Position numbers and translations under genes: made by a program. The notes under the pieces are model-generated. The model saw only the letters and a program-made list of their open reading frames with translations. It searched no databases and had not been told where the DNA came from. A DNA stretch of 64,000 nucleotides from Ascidia mentula (taxonomy: Eukaryota; Chordata; Ascidiacea; Phlebobranchia; Ascidiidae), in NCBI GenBank assembly GCA_947561715.1, contig OX387199.1, positions 7,383,001 to 7,447,000 of the forward strand, read 5' to 3'. Numbering within the stretch: position 1 is the stretch's first letter; the number at the start of each line of letters is the position of its first letter. Shown one piece after another: positions 8,496-20,909 of this stretch.

Positions 8496-10715
8496 TCAAA
8501 ACTCAGTCTCATTCTCCTGCGCGGGGATCACCACGCAGAGCTTAGTGATGGGTCTCCTGAGGAAACCGCCAGCCGTCTTCACTGCAACGCTCCTCACCAC
8601 CTGGTGTTTATCATGGAATAGTTCGGTGACTTTTCCAAGAGGCCATCGACATCGTGGAGCAGAATCATCGACGAGTAGCACAACATCACCTTTGGAAAAA
8701 TTACTTCTAGTGTGCCATTTTTGTCTGGAGATGATTGTCCGGGGGTACTCCCTCAGCCATCGTTGCCAAAACTCATTGGCAACATGCTGAACCAGGCGGT
8801 ATCGGCGTCTGGCGTAGCAATCGCTCGGGTTGGTCATCGTCGGCGGCAATCCCACCGATGGGTTAATTCTTAATAGGTGGTTTGGCGTCAAGGGCATGTC
8901 TTCACCAACTTCCAGGGAAACTTCAGTTAGAGGTCGTGAATTTATGATGTTCCCCACCTCCAACAGCAACGTGTGTAGGGCGTCATCGTCTGGTTTTCCC
9001 TCAGGATAAATCGCCATCATAATTCTTCGGACGGTTCTGATCATCCGTTCCCACACTCCACCCATGTGGCTTGCTCCTGGTGGGTTGAACGACCACTTCA
9101 CCTTCCGCTGGCGCAAGTAGTCACAGATCTGATTTTGGTTCCATTTTTCCACGTCTTCCTTCATAACGCGGTTAGCACCGACGAAATTGGTTCCGTTATC
9201 CGAGTAAATGTGTGATATTGGACCACGTCGTGCAAGAAATCGCCTCAGGACATTCAAAAAGGCGTCTGTAGTTACGTCGGCAGCAACTTCTAAATGAACA
9301 GCACGTGTCGTTATACACGTAAACAGACATCCGATGGATGAGTCAGTCCAAAACAGACAAGGACAGTCTTCTAGATCAAGTTCCTCCTTCACTGTTCGTG
9401 ACATTTTTACTGCATCAAAAGCAGCCTCCAGTTCCAGTCGTGGTATGGTTTGCCTTCCTGAACCGGAAAGCAGTGTTTTGCCCATCACCAGAGAGCACGT
9501 AACGTTCGAGTGGTCATCTACTGACCTCAGGTAACAAGCACAACCTCGTGCTTCTGACGAAGCGTCAGCAAAAACATGTAACTGTACTTTGGACGCATTG
9601 GTGGTCATTCGATAAAAACGAGGTATTCTTACCTCACAAAGGTCACAGAGGCTTTCTCGCCATTTTCGCCACCTGGCTTGATCCGTGGTCGGCACGACAT
9701 CGTCCCATCCAATCTTCTGTTGACACACGTCCCTGTAGATCAATCTGGCTTCTAGGACCACGGGTGCAACGAGTCCAAGGGGGTCAAACAGGGAGTTTGT
9801 CACGGAGAGCATTCCACGTCGCGTAATCGGTTTGTCCGGCAGGACGACATTAAATCCAAACTCGTCCTCCGGCAGACGCCAGCTGATTCCCAGAACACGT
9901 TCCTGTACCTCTCCGCCAAGCGGAATGTTCTGGATTAATTTGGACCTTTCTCCGTTAGGAACAGAGTTCATTACAGCATCACTCGATGACAACCATTTTG
10001 TCAGCCTGAAACCTCCCATGGACAGTAGACTTCTCAAATTTTCCATCATTTTAATTCCCATTGTATCTGTGGGGATTGATAATAAACAATCGTCCACATA
10101 AAAGTTTTTTCTCACAACCTCGGCAACACGAGGATCAAAAAACTTCCCAAATTCACGTGCGGTTTCACGTAGGCAGAATGTGGCGCAGCTTGGGGACGAC
10201 TTCGCGCCAAATAAATGAACAGTCATTCGGTGAGGCACAGGATCCTTCAGTGTGTCGCCTCCTGGCCACCACAAGAATCTGAAGACGTCACGATCCTGCT
10301 GCGTGACGCGTACTTGATAGAACATGGCTTCTGTGTCCGCAACCAAAGCCACGGCTTCTTTGCGGAATCTCAGAAGCACTCCAACTAACGAGTTCATTAA
10401 GTCTGGTCCTTTCATCAAGTGATCGTTGATAGAGTTACCGTCGCACTTTGCGGCACAGTCAAAAACGATTCGAAGCTTATCCGGCTTCTTTGGGTTTACC
10501 ACGGGGTGGTGAGGAAGGTACCACTTCCGACCATCAGTACTAATTTCTTCTTCTGGTACCCGTTCGGCATAACCCTTTTCCAAAAGGATTTGCATCTGCT
10601 GAACATACTTTTGACTTAAACTTGCATCACGTGACAAACGCTTCCTAAGACCAGACAGTCGTTTCTGTGCCAATTTCAAAGTGTTGGGAAGAACATCTGC
10701 CGAATTTCGCCACAA
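8496..10715 (-). mobile_element. BEL/Pao pol part (fossil)
   Basis: A 739-codon open frame with the BEL/Pao pol order. It holds a reverse transcriptase with the YVDD-type centre, an RNase H region, an integrase core and the C-terminal domain typical of this superfamily. It belongs to the fossil element at 7894-13075 and follows the gag/protease frame by 12 bases. Confidence 0.85.
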
Positions 10716-10727
10716 CAGCGGTAACTG

Positions 10728-12686
10728 TTAATGTCCATCTTTGTGTTCCACTTGCTTGGTCATGATGTCATATGCAATGACGTCTTCTGCTGAAAACTTC
10801 AATCCAAACTCCATTGCTTCCCTGTTGCTCCGGAGCAACTGGAGGAAGGATTCGGTATCCCCCAAATCACCACTTCGCATTGGGTAAGTTTCACCATCAT
10901 CGGTCACGATGACGTCATCGATGTTATTAAAGGAATTAAAACGTTCAATTCCTTGCAACAGAAAACTACAGCCCCTGGAGGTTTTCTGTGGAGCATAACC
11001 TCTTAGCAACCAACCTAGAGGCGTTTTGACAGCGTCCGGGTACTCCGGATCAGGAGAGAACCGACTCTCCAAACATCGATGAACTAAGTAGTTGTCTGTA
11101 CCAATAAGTAATGTGACAGACCCACCTTTGATTTGCGGTAAATGTACTCCCTTCAGATGCTTGGGACGAACAGGTGTTCCAAACTTTGGGACATGCTCAG
11201 GCGGAACAGGGATTTCGTCAAGTAGCGTCACTTCCGGTAAATTGAACTCCTCTCCTCCCATCAAGGGCAGTACTGACATGGAGATTTTCACGGTGTTCAG
11301 CTCATTTGCACCGTTGATCGACCCGAGCTGCATACGAACGGGTTCGCCTTCTACCTCAACATCCAACATGTTGATCAGCCGTTTCTCACAGAAGGTTTTG
11401 TCCGAACCAGTGTCCAGCAGAGCATATGTTTCAATTTCCTTGTCCCCGACGCGGACTCGAACAGGAACAATGTCTAACCAAGCGGACAATGAGTTGCTAC
11501 CATGACAGCCCACGGTATTCAAGCACATACCCTGCGTCAAAGACGCCGAGTCATTTCCATTTTTGTCCTCCGAAGATGCGTCCGTTGGTCGAGGTCTCGC
11601 CGGATTGTGCAGTAGCACATGATGGTATGCACTTCCACAACCTTCCTCATCGCAAACCGTCTTACTGCTACAATCGACAACCTTGTGTCCCACTTCAAGA
11701 CACCGGAAACACAAACCTTTCGCTCGCACAAATTGTCGTCGCTCACGATGCGATTTTCGTTTAAACGCATAGCAGACGACGAGGTCATGCGGCTTTGCAC
11801 AACAAGGACACGGTTTCTTTCGTTGTGTAGACTGTTGTTCGTTCTGCACCGATTTCTGTGCACCAGTAGAAGAAATGGCGTTGTATGACGTCGCCTTTTG
11901 TCGCTTGATACCTTGATTCTTTTCGGGGTCTGAAAGAAAGAGACCTTTCCCATATATCGAGTTGGCTTTCTCACTCTGCTTTACAACAAAATTTGCAAAA
12001 TCCACGAAACGCGCAACTCTACCCGTTTCCCTTTGCAATGCAACAGATGTAGAAACCCATTTATATTGCATCTCCACAGGTAGCTTGCTGGCAATAGCAA
12101 CAATAAAACCGACGGAATCAACAGTAGACATACCAGTGATTTCCTCCAATGATACGCAGCATCTCTTAAGGTGGACGGCCAACTTTTCCAAACCGTCGGG
12201 GTCGTTTCGTCCAATCTTCGGACTTTCTTGCAACTTCCTTTCGCAGCAACGAGCGATGATATGTGGTTGACCATAGCGTTCGTACAATTCTTTCCAAGCA
12301 AGTTCGTAGCTGACTGCAGGGTTTGAGGATGACGTATGGTGCTTCAGCTTTTCATTGACACTCGGCGTGCAATTTTGCAGCAAGTATGTAAGTCTTAAAT
12401 CATCACAGTATAATCTGCTAGCAATATGAATTTTGTACCGATTTGCAAATGACCAATAGTCCATAGGGTCGCCATCAAACTTTGTTATTTGTGGTTTTGG
12501 CAGAAAACGTTCACCAACCTCCGTATAATGAGGTCTAAACTGTGTCGTAGAGGTATGTCTGTTATGTGGCGAGTAAATATTATCACGTGGTACCTTTTGG
12601 CGACTAGGGTGTTCGAATTCCTTGAACTTTATTTCATTTGGTTTAGGATCTTCGATCACTAATTCTTCAGGATTCTTGGGACACAC
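10728..12686 (-). mobile_element. BEL/Pao gag-protease part (fossil)
   Basis: A 652-codon open frame with the capsid-side domain that carries FDGDPMDYWSF (the BEL gag signature region). A CCHC zinc knuckle (CFRCLEVGHKVVDC) follows, then an aspartic protease with LLDTGSD. The more N-terminal gag region, rich in serine, arginine and charged coiled-coil sequence, continues up to about 13.06 kb outside this frame. Part of the fossil element at 7894-13075. Confidence 0.85.
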
Positions 12687-13154
12687 TGTGTCTTTCCGGA
12701 GTTCGTATTTTAACGAACAAACACTCCCAACTTCTTCCCATGCGTAGATTCGCGATCAGCGATTTCAGCCTCCAATTTTCTTTCTTCTTTTCTTTCTTCC
12801 ATTCTTTCTTCATCTTGCTTGCGAGCTAATCAAGCAAGGTTTAGCTTCACACGATTTTCCTTTAACTTAATACTGTATGTCGAGCTCCTAGAAGATCTTA
12901 CGCTCCCAGTGTGAATAGTGGATTCACATCGTTTCGACATTCTACTTGCGGGCGGTGAACGGCTACCAGCTTCCGAGACAGGCACCGGTGTTAAAATGTC
13001 TCGCAGCCACTGCCTGACGCGAGTGTCAAATTCATTCTTGCCTCGAACACAATCCCAGCAGAGCACTGAGCTGCATAACAGCTTTGGCTTTCATATTCAA
13101 AATATTTCAAAACCAGTTATAAATACTGTTTCTAGTCGAGCAGTTTTGTTTATG

Positions 13155-13945
13155 CTATAGACCGAAAACGAATGGCGTGCGCTTGTAATACACTGTGGGA
13201 CGTGTGTGGACAGGCGAAAAAGTCAAATCAGGATTCTGTCCGGCCAGAGGTTCTACATAGTCCGCATAATTCACTTCTTTAAGAACTGAAAATGTTCCGT
13301 TTCTTTCAATTAACCTCAAAAAATCCGACACGGCCACAGTAACGATGTATGGGCAGTCTGTTTTTCGGGCCGCTTCTTCATTCAAACCCCAAAAGTTGAA
13401 AGCACTCCAAAGTCCTAAACCACCATATTGTGGATCAGTGGCACCGAGATGTTGCATTAAGACCCTGTTGGTTTTCAGTTATCGAACAAGTCCCCCTCCA
13501 TGTGGTGAATGAATCTACGAAAGGGGTCTAATTTAGAAAGCCACAGCCAAATTTCTTTTTCTTCGGTGTTACTTTGGGCGAATTTCGGTCATGTACACTG
13601 TACATAAGCATTGTGACTATAGTTGCTTGGTTGCTTTGCGGAAAAGACCAAAGGAAGCGTTGTCTTTTACCTTAAAACTCGGCATGAACTTTGCAGTGAT
13701 TGCAGATATCTTCCGCTTTTAGTTTAAAAATGTTATGCAATGGAGTTCGTTTCGTGAAAAGAGGCATCAATGAAGTGAGTAATTTGCGGAAGGTCATTTG
13801 TAGTCAAAAGTCCGTGTCCTCAACTAATAATGCTTTCTTTTTTTCAAAATCGTCATATGCATTTGTTTCCAAACTAAACCTTCCGATTTACCAGGAGGTC
13901 CTAGTGATAAGGCAATCCACGTCAGATCGACGAAGCATAGATTTG
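13155..13945 (-). pseudogene. GNAT pseudogene, close relative of the 4754-5548 gene
   Basis: The C-terminal third (13155-13457) is open and reads ATDPQYGGLGLWSAFNFWGL through NYADYVEPLAGQNP to YYKRTPF. Upstream of 13457 the homology continues to the presequence near 13935 but changes frame several times. One break is a two-base loss in the LKTEKLFE-equivalent stretch near 13478. The gene therefore died after duplication while keeping its acetyl-CoA loop QYGGLG. Its 3' flank is where the hammerhead/BEL insertion landed. The 5' part of this copy is also the left end of the tandem array. Confidence 0.8.
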
Positions 13946-15661
13946 GATCAATGTTTGAATCTGCAATGGCAAACATCAGTGCGAGTTATTCTTTCAAAAA
14001 TAGCAAAAGTTTTCATTATTGTAATTCGGAAATTCGGAATCTTAAAAAAAATAACCTTTTTATGAAAACAACACTTAAAGTGTAAAAAGCAGAACCAGCG
14101 AACTCTGCTTGAACAACTGACAATCAAGCTTGAACGCCGTTGCCAAACCACATATACCACAGGTAGCTTTGTAAAGTAATCAAGCGTGACAATGTCGGTT
14201 TGTGGGTTTTTGTGGAGGCTTGCTCAGAAATATAACCCATGTCGAGTCTCGAGAAACAGACCGCAAAAAAAAATTCGGAAAAAATGCGTTTTTTTGGTAT
14301 TATCTTGTAACCAAATTAAAAAATAAAATTTTCTTATGAAATATATATTGAACATACAACTTATTGCGTATTCCATTTGTTTTGTTTTAAAGTATGTAAC
14401 TGTTAATATAACATAAAAATACGTGTTTACATCAAAGGACATGCAAATTTGAGTGGGGACATTTCCAAATCAACTCGAGCAACAGCTCGTTGAAAAAAAT
14501 TATTGGTCCCAAATTTGAAACCAAGCGACATCACTTTCCTGCAATTCATCATTGTTCGTTCTTTTTGGACTAAAATCAAATCGGGAGACATCATTTGCGG
14601 AAACTGGATTGGAAAGTCGTTCTCCCTCCAAGAAAACGACGTAGGGCTTTGGTAACATTATATGATGACGAACTAAAGACCGTGTTGGGTTAAACCGCAA
14701 AAACCAAGAGTAACTTCAAAGGGGATCTAAGTCTGACACTGTTGGATTGTGTGTTTTTGTGGAGTATTGCCAATAAGCCCTTAGAAATGGATTTCCAAGA
14801 ACCGCGTTGTCAAACAATGTGGGCACTTTCTCGTAAATGAATTGCCCTTTGGTGGCGCACCAAGTACGTATATATTAGATTAATGTATCACATGCGACCA
14901 ACAAGAACTGATTCCAAGATCGCGTGAGTAGCAGGGGACCACCCTTATTGACATTGTCTTAGAGACGTGCCGCTTGATCGACATTGAATATATTTTACAG
15001 ACATATGTTTGTCTCTTATGTTCACATATTTCAATATAAATTTTATTGTCGGTTTTAGAAAAATAAAATGATGCCAGGACTCCAGCTGTACCTGGGACAG
15101 TTTCTAATGTCAGAATCACATACAAATCGAACATAGTTTCCATTAATTAAGAAGAATTGTTTCTCCTGACACCTAAGTTACGAAAGTGTTTATTGTAACG
15201 TTTTGTCCAACCCCAAGGAGACTTCTTCAGGGTTATGTAGCAACGATAATGCATCGACACAATGAAAACGCAAGAAAAACGTAAGAAAAATGAATCGATA
15301 ACAATGGCACCGCTGGTATCATCATGTGACTACGTGTGTAACGGGGCGTAACAACAAGTTGTTTTAACTTGTATTAGAGTTTTTGCGCTTGATGCATTAT
15401 CATTTATTACTCTGCTCTTTTGGCACAATAAAAACGTAATTTATTAAGCGACGTTCCTTAAGGTAATGGTACTATGGTATAGCACACAACCAACACCAAG
15501 AAAACATACCAACACGAAAATATACGTGTATTTCCCGAGAACAGTGCGTGTATTTCCTGTTGCTTCATAATAACTTGCTGTAATTGTTGTTTCCCGCCCC
15601 TTTTCATATCATCACGTGATTTCACAAGCGGTGATAGCATTATTTCTTCCTTGACAAAATT
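13946..15661. repeat. Module flank without an intact gene
   Basis: This is the second copy of the GNAT upstream flank (compare 5549-7300 and 40318-41880). It includes the RFNPTRSLVRHHIMLPKPYV frame on the minus strand at 14500-14700, open for 66 codons. The CTGAAGAAG-type motif is near 15.2 kb. 15458-15661 is a patch, also found in units B and C, that replaces the 3' end of the next GNAT pseudogene. It reads KEEIMLSPLVKSRD on the minus strand and is unrecognised. Confidence 0.6.
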
Positions 15662-16305
15662 TTCCATTCTTTTCAATAGACCGCCTCAAAAAATCCGACA
15701 CGGCCACAGTAACGATGTATGGGCAGTCTGCCTTTCGAGCCGCTTCTTCCTCCAAACCCCCAAAATTGAAAGCACTCCAAAGTCCTAAACCATTATATTG
15801 TGGATCAGTGGTAACCAGATTTTGCATCAGGATCTTGTTGGTTTTCAGTTTTTTGAACAAGTCGCCCTCCATGTGGTGAATGAATCTACGAAAGGGGTCT
15901 AATTTAGAAAGCCACAGCCAAATTTCTTTTTCTTCGGTGTTACTTTGGGCGAATTTCGGTCATGTACACTGTACATAAGCATTGTGACTAGTTGCTTGGT
16001 TGCTTTGCGGAAAAGACCAAACGAAGCGTTGTCTTTTACCTTAAACTCGGCATGAACTTTGCAGTGATCGCAAATATCTTCCGTTTTCAGTTTAAAAATT
16101 CTATGCAATGGAAGTCGTTTCGTGTAAAACGCATCAATGAAGTGAATAATTTGCGGAAGGTCGTTTGTAGTCAAGGTCCGTGTCCTGAACTAATTTTAAT
16201 TTCTTTTTTTCAAATCGTCAGATGCATTTGTTTTCAAGCTAAACCTTGTGAGTACCAAGAGATCCAATCGATAAGGCAGCCAACACCAAATAGACGACGA
16301 AGCAT
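15662..16305 (-). pseudogene. GNAT pseudogene in unit A, 3' end replaced
   Basis: Minus-strand homology to the 264-residue gene runs from its start codon region (cat at 16303-16305) to IEKNG near 15662. It then stops abruptly in unrelated sequence, so the last ~45 residues (ADYVDPLTG to the end) are gone. A frame break near 15.9 kb separates an N-terminal part (TTNDLPQIIHFIDAFYTKRL) from a middle part (TTDPQYNGLGLWSAFNF). Confidence 0.8.
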
Positions 16306-16974
16306 AGTTTTTGATCACTGTTTGAATTCTCAGTGGCAAATTCCACAAACACTATCTATTATTTTCATTAACTGAGGTGAACTATATTGTGGCTACTATT
16401 TGCGACTCCGCGCAATTCGTCACTGTGTTATATACTCACAAACTCAACCTTTTTTTAAATGTGTACATGTAACATATTACCTAACTAAAAGGTTTCGTGA
16501 ACAAAATACTGTCATCAGTAGCGAGAATAACCTATGAATTGGGAAAACCCTGTGGAATAAAGCGTGACAGTCGGTTTGTGGGTTTTGCGGAGACGTGCCT
16601 AGAAAATAAAAATACCCGTGACGAGTTCAGAGAAACATATGGGAAAAAATAGCATTGTTTTGTCAGATCAACTGTGTTGTATAACTTCGAAATCAAAAGA
16701 GTAACTTCGAATTCCGAACTGTTGGCTTGTGAGTTTTTGTGGAGCTTTGCCAATAAATCCCGATGCGAAATCGAATCGTTAATTTAAAACAATTTTGGCA
16801 CTATCTTGTAAATAAACACTTACCGAATGAAAAACCAATATTGGACATGTCATCTTATTTTTGCGTGACAATTAACAATTGTACTGAAACCTCCTAGAAA
16901 ACCGTAATCCTATTTGTTTCACTGGTCAGATTTCTGTGTTATTTGGAAGGGAATCCCTAAATACATATGGTAAG

Positions 16975-17240
16975 TTAATATTGCAAGGAATAGTTTCTGC
17001 ACATCCTCAAAACTATGGTTTGGAGGTATAACAGTATTTCAAAAAGTTTGAAATGTGAGAAGAAATTGCCAGAAATGATGGTTGTGAATACATAGTTATC
17101 GTTGCCGTCTCGATATATTCCCACAAACGTATTGAACGAAATGGTACGTACACAGTGCAAATGAGGGTACATACGTCGATTAATTAGATGAACTAACAGG
17201 ACAAAAGCCTGGTGTGAGGTTGTTTCGCACTCACACCACT
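16975..17240 (+). pseudogene. GNAT C-terminal relic in unit A
   Basis: The plus strand reads EEIARNDGCEYIVIVAVSIY and then HKRIERNGTY, the C-terminal half of the 2427-3161 gene type. Scattered stops and frame shifts occur in the YADYVDPLTG stretch. It faces the opposite way to the adjoining pseudogene. Confidence 0.75.
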
Positions 17241-18390
17241 TTTGAACTTTCTTTTACCTGTGAAAGTATGTTTTATGATACTTATAACTCCAGTTATGCA
17301 CTGCTGTAAAGGTTTGTGTTATAGTTGGAACGGTAAAAATTGCTTTGCAGAAAAACCTTTTTTCAGTAATTCTGCATGGTTAGCAATGCGTTGTATCGAC
17401 CTTGCATACCTAGTCATTCGTTTCATTCCACATCACGGTGCATATGCACTCTTTCCTTTTATTGAAAATCGGCTGGTAAAATAGTTTAATAACCACCGGT
17501 GAGTTTTTTTTTATAATTCCTTTGCAGATGACTATCATGGGTCTGCGAAGGTCTTAAATCTGCTTTAGAACATACAAAAATAGGATACGATATTCGTAAC
17601 ATTCGCGATTGTGTGTAGAAGATTTCACAAGCCTGCGATTTATTTGTGTTTCAATGTTTTTTGCGTGGTGAAATAAGATTTTGTAAATTTTACTTATGAG
17701 TGTGGCCACGCAAAAGTAGGATGACATGACTATCAATGATTTCATAAATTTGTTGTTTTTCATTAGTTTATCGTCTAGTGTTTATTTACAAGGTAGTGCC
17801 CAAATTGTTTCGAAAAAAAAAACGATTCTCGGAACTCCATTTCTGAATACTTATTGCCAGAGCTCCACGAAAACCCACAACTTCGTTACGCCTTATTCTA
17901 TTACAGATAAACTCGTGGCATTTGTGGTTTCGACGGCAAAGGTGTTTGAAGTAAAGCTTGATTTCCTGTGGTTTAGGCAGAGTTCTTGGAACTAAGCTAT
18001 TTGTGCTTGCGTTTGCAACATTTCGAAGGTTGTTCTCGCTACTGAGGAAAGTTTTTTTTAGCGAGGCAATATAGTTACAAACCTACGCTTAGTTTTAAAA
18101 AAAGTAAAGCTTGTCAATTTATAAGAGAGCAACGCACGACACGAGTCGCAAATCGTAGTAGCCACCGATATAGTTCTCGATACAGGAAATATTAGATTTT
18201 GGCTTGTGTGGGGATTTCAAACTTTAAATTTAATTCCGATTGCTTTGGTATGTATTTGATGTAGCCACGGTAGCTAACAAAGTGCGAAATAGCAGTCCAC
18301 CAGCGGAAACAAGGCGACGCAAGCTGATATGAAAATGTTGCGACTCGCACTGATGATTGCCACTGAAGATTTTCACAGTGATCAAAAACT
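17241..18390. repeat. Unit A spacer, no gene recognised
   Basis: Repeated in units B and C and, from about 17720, at 43318-44010. It carries plus-strand frames conserved only because the units are recent copies. A SSTKTHNFVTPYSITDK stretch weakly recalls the related flank motif AKLHKKPQTH seen on the other strand upstream of the GNAT genes. I cannot assign it. Confidence 0.5.
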
Positions 18391-18614
18391 ATGCTTCGAC
18401 GTCCATCCGATGTAGGCTGCCATATCAGTAGGATCTCTTTGGTAATCAGATGATTTGGCTGCAAACAAATGGATCAAAAGATTCGCATAGATTAAATAGA
18501 TCATGCGGACAATGTAAACCATTCGACCGGTCACAGCCTGATTTGGCTTTATCGCCTGTTCACACACGTGCAACCGAGTATTACAAACGAATACCATTCG
18601 AATCCAGTCTATAG
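18391..18614 (+). pseudogene. GNAT pseudogene with large internal deletion (unit A)
   Basis: A start region MLRRPSDVG equivalent to the presequence of the 264-residue protein is followed within ~145 bases by the C-terminal DLALSPVHTRATEYYKRIPF and a stop. The whole acetyltransferase core is missing. The same deleted copy recurs at 23487-23710 and 28638-28862. Confidence 0.78.
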
Positions 18615-18897
18615 CATTCACACATAAGTGCTTGTCCAAAAACAGTATTTTTAATTGTTTCTGATGTATCGATTCAACAGGTACTTTATATATTTTCCTT
18701 AAGCATTGCAAATTGTATATGATATGCCGTGTACATTGCGCTTTCGTTGACAAGTTTTGCTTCAATAAAACAAAGCCCGGTATTTAACAGTTCTTCCATC
18801 ACATCTTTACCATTGAAATACATGATATGCATTTCAGTCCAACGCAATTGTCACATTTTTTTTTCCAATAAGGGCATAAGCGAATTTCTAGTCATAT

Positions 18898-19183
18898 GAT
18901 GTTGCATTAAGACCCTGTTGGTTTTCAGTTTTTCGAACAAGTCCCCCTCCATGTGGTGAATGAATCTACGAAAGGGGTCTAATTTAGAAAGCCAAAGCCA
19001 AATTTCTTTTTCATGGTGTTACCTTGGGCGAATTTCGGTCATGTACACTGTACATAAGCATTGTGACTATAGTTGCTTGGTTGCTTTGCGGAAAAGACCA
19101 AACGAAGTGTTGTCTTTTACCTTAAACTCGGCATGAACTTTGCAGTGATCGCCTATCTCCTCCGTTTTCAGTTTAAAAATGCT
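18898..19183 (-). pseudogene. GNAT middle fragment, unit B left end
   Basis: Minus-strand sequence equivalent to roughly residues 75-167 of the 264-residue protein, interrupted by frame changes. It is cut on the left by the unit junction and on the right by the 1.1 kb deletion that distinguishes units B and C from A. Confidence 0.75.
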
Positions 19184-19576
19184 AGATTAATGTAGATTAA
19201 TGTATCACATGCGACCAACAAGAACTGATTCCAAGATCGAGTGAGTATCAGTGGACCACCCTTATTGACATTGTCTTAGAGACGTGCCGCCTGATCGAAA
19301 TTGGATATATTTTACAGACATATGTTTGTCTCTTATGTTCACATATTTCAATATAAACTTTATTGTCGGTTTTAGAAAAATAAAATGATGCCAGGACTCC
19401 AGCTGTACCTGGGACAGTTAACCAGGGACAATGTCAGAATCACATGAACATGAAATATTACTGCGTTATCTGATACGTTGGTAGAGATCCCCTACGTATA
19501 TGTGAAGGTTGCCTGGCAAGTTGTGCGCTTGCGCACCAGTGTACCTTGGCCACAGTATACCCAGTGAAACTACTGA

Positions 19577-19649
19577 GCTCCGGTAGATCAGTTGGTAGAG
19601 CGTTGGGCCTGGTTAGCCCAGGGTCGTGAGTTCAAACCTCACCGGGAGC
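19577..19649 (+). mobile_element. tRNA-derived SINE head (unit B)
   Basis: A cloverleaf-like 73-base sequence with a 7-pair acceptor region (one mismatch), a TAGATCAGTTGG A-box and a GAGTTCAAACC B-box/T-arm. The anticodon arm is tgggc/gccca. It is followed by a ~90 base tail (through ggctgatccagctaggctgc, to about 19732) that recurs with the head at 24719 and, on the minus strand, at 29302-29481. The anticodon loop has a T after the anticodon and a spare base before the stem, so I read a SINE and not a working tRNA gene. Confidence 0.75.
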
Positions 19650-20276
19650 TTGATTTTTCAAATCTTGCTCCGACTTGTCAGGAAAAAGTGGCTGATCCAG
19701 CTAGGCTGCAATGCCTGGGCTGCCAAGCCTGCAAACCTAGTTTCCATTAATTAAGAAGAATTGTTTCTCCTGACACCTAAGTTACGAAAGTGTTTATTGT
19801 AACCAACGTTTTGTCCAACCCCAAGGAGACTTCTTCAGGGTTATGTAGCAACGATAATGCATCGACACAATGAAAACGCAAGAAAAACGTAAGAAAAATG
19901 AATCGATAACAATGGCACCGCTGGTATCATCACGTGACTGGGTGTGTAACGGGGCGTAACAACAAGTTGTTTTAACTTTGTTTTTGCGCTTGATGCATTA
20001 TCATTTATTAGTCTGCTCTTTTGGCACAATAAAAACGTAATTTATTAACCGACGTTCCTTAAGGTAATGGCACTATGGTATAGCACACAACCAACACCAA
20101 GAAAACATACCAACACGAAAATATACGTGTATTTCCCGAGAACAGTGTGTGTATTTCCTGTTGCTTTATAATAACTTGCTGCAATTGTTGTTTCCCGCCC
20201 CTTTTCATAACATCACGTGATTTCACAAGCAGTGATAGCATTATTTTTTCCTTGACAAAATTTTCCATTCCCTTCA

Positions 20277-20909
20277 ATAGACCGCCTCAAAAAATCCGAC
20301 ACAGCCACAGTAACGATGTATGGGCAGTCTGCCTTTCGAGCCGCTTCTTTCTCCAAACCCAAAAATTGAAAGCACCAAAAAGTCCTATACCACCATATTG
20401 TGGATCTGTGGTAACCAGATTTTGCATCAGGATCCTGTTGGTTTTAAGTTTTTCCAACAAGTCGCCCTCCATGCGGTGAATGAATCTACGAAAGGGATCC
20501 AATTTCGAAGAACCACAGCCAAATTTCTTTTTCGTCGATGTAACCTTGGGCGAATTTCGGTCATGTACACTGTACATAAGCATTGTGACTATAGTTGCTT
20601 GGTTGCTTTGCGGAAAAGACCAAACGAAGTGTTGTCTTTTACCTTAAACCCGGCATGAACTTTGCAGTGATCGCCTATCTCCTCCGTTTTCAGTTTAAAA
20701 ATGCTATGCAAAGGAAGTCGTTTCGTGTGAAACGCATCAATGAAGTGAGTAATTTGCGGAAGGTCGTTTCTAATCAAAAGTCCGTGTCCTGAACTAATTT
20801 TAATTTCTTTTTTTCAAATCGTCAGATGCATTTGTTTTCAAGCTAAACCTTGTAATTACCAAGGGGTCCAATTGATAAGGCAGCCAACACCAAATAGACG
20901 ACGAAGCAT
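20277..20909 (-). pseudogene. GNAT pseudogene in unit B, 3' end replaced
   Basis: Counterpart of the unit A pseudogene at 15662-16305. It has the same loss of the last ~45 residues and additional frame breaks. Readable parts are RNDLPQITHFIDAFHTKRLP, FKVKDNTSFGLFRKATKQL and TTDPQYGGIGLFGAFNF. Confidence 0.8.

Larger units (their letters stand above)
7894..13075 (-). mobile_element. BEL/Pao LTR retrotransposon, fossil copy
   Basis: A minus-strand BEL/Pao element. From its 5' side (right) it has a gag-type coiled-coil N-terminal region (about 12.75-13.06 kb), a gag/protease frame, a pol frame, a purine-rich tract next to the 3' long terminal repeat, and that LTR at the left end. Only one LTR is recognisable. 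The element is broken, with probably two to four breaks. The two long open frames suggest a fairly young insertion. It sits within the hammerhead element, which itself interrupts the 3' flank of a duplicated GNAT module. A 12-base direct repeat, atatttcaaaac, lies at 7442-7453 and 13102-13113. Confidence 0.85.
13452..18899. repeat. Tandem array unit A (~5.4 kb)
   Basis: First of three head-to-tail units that begin inside a GNAT pseudogene at gttgcattaagaccctgttg and end at ctagtcatatga. Unit A keeps about 1.1 kb (roughly 13.74-14.88 kb) that units B and C lack. It lacks the SINE found in both of them and an internal 471 bp duplication they share. Confidence 0.8.

Noticed and set aside
17242-17484. 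80-codon frame conserved in units A, B and C
   Set aside because: Conservation is explained by recent duplication. The start is not an ATG-context start and the sequence has no protein-like family match.
18345-18360. CTGATGA in gcactgatgattgccact in units A-C
   Set aside because: No GAAA or second strand of any stem within range; a chance match.
19577-19649. Functional tRNA genes at 19577 and 24719
   Set aside because: They are followed by the same SINE tail, sit in an insertion with target duplication, and have an extra base and an unusual T next to the anticodon.
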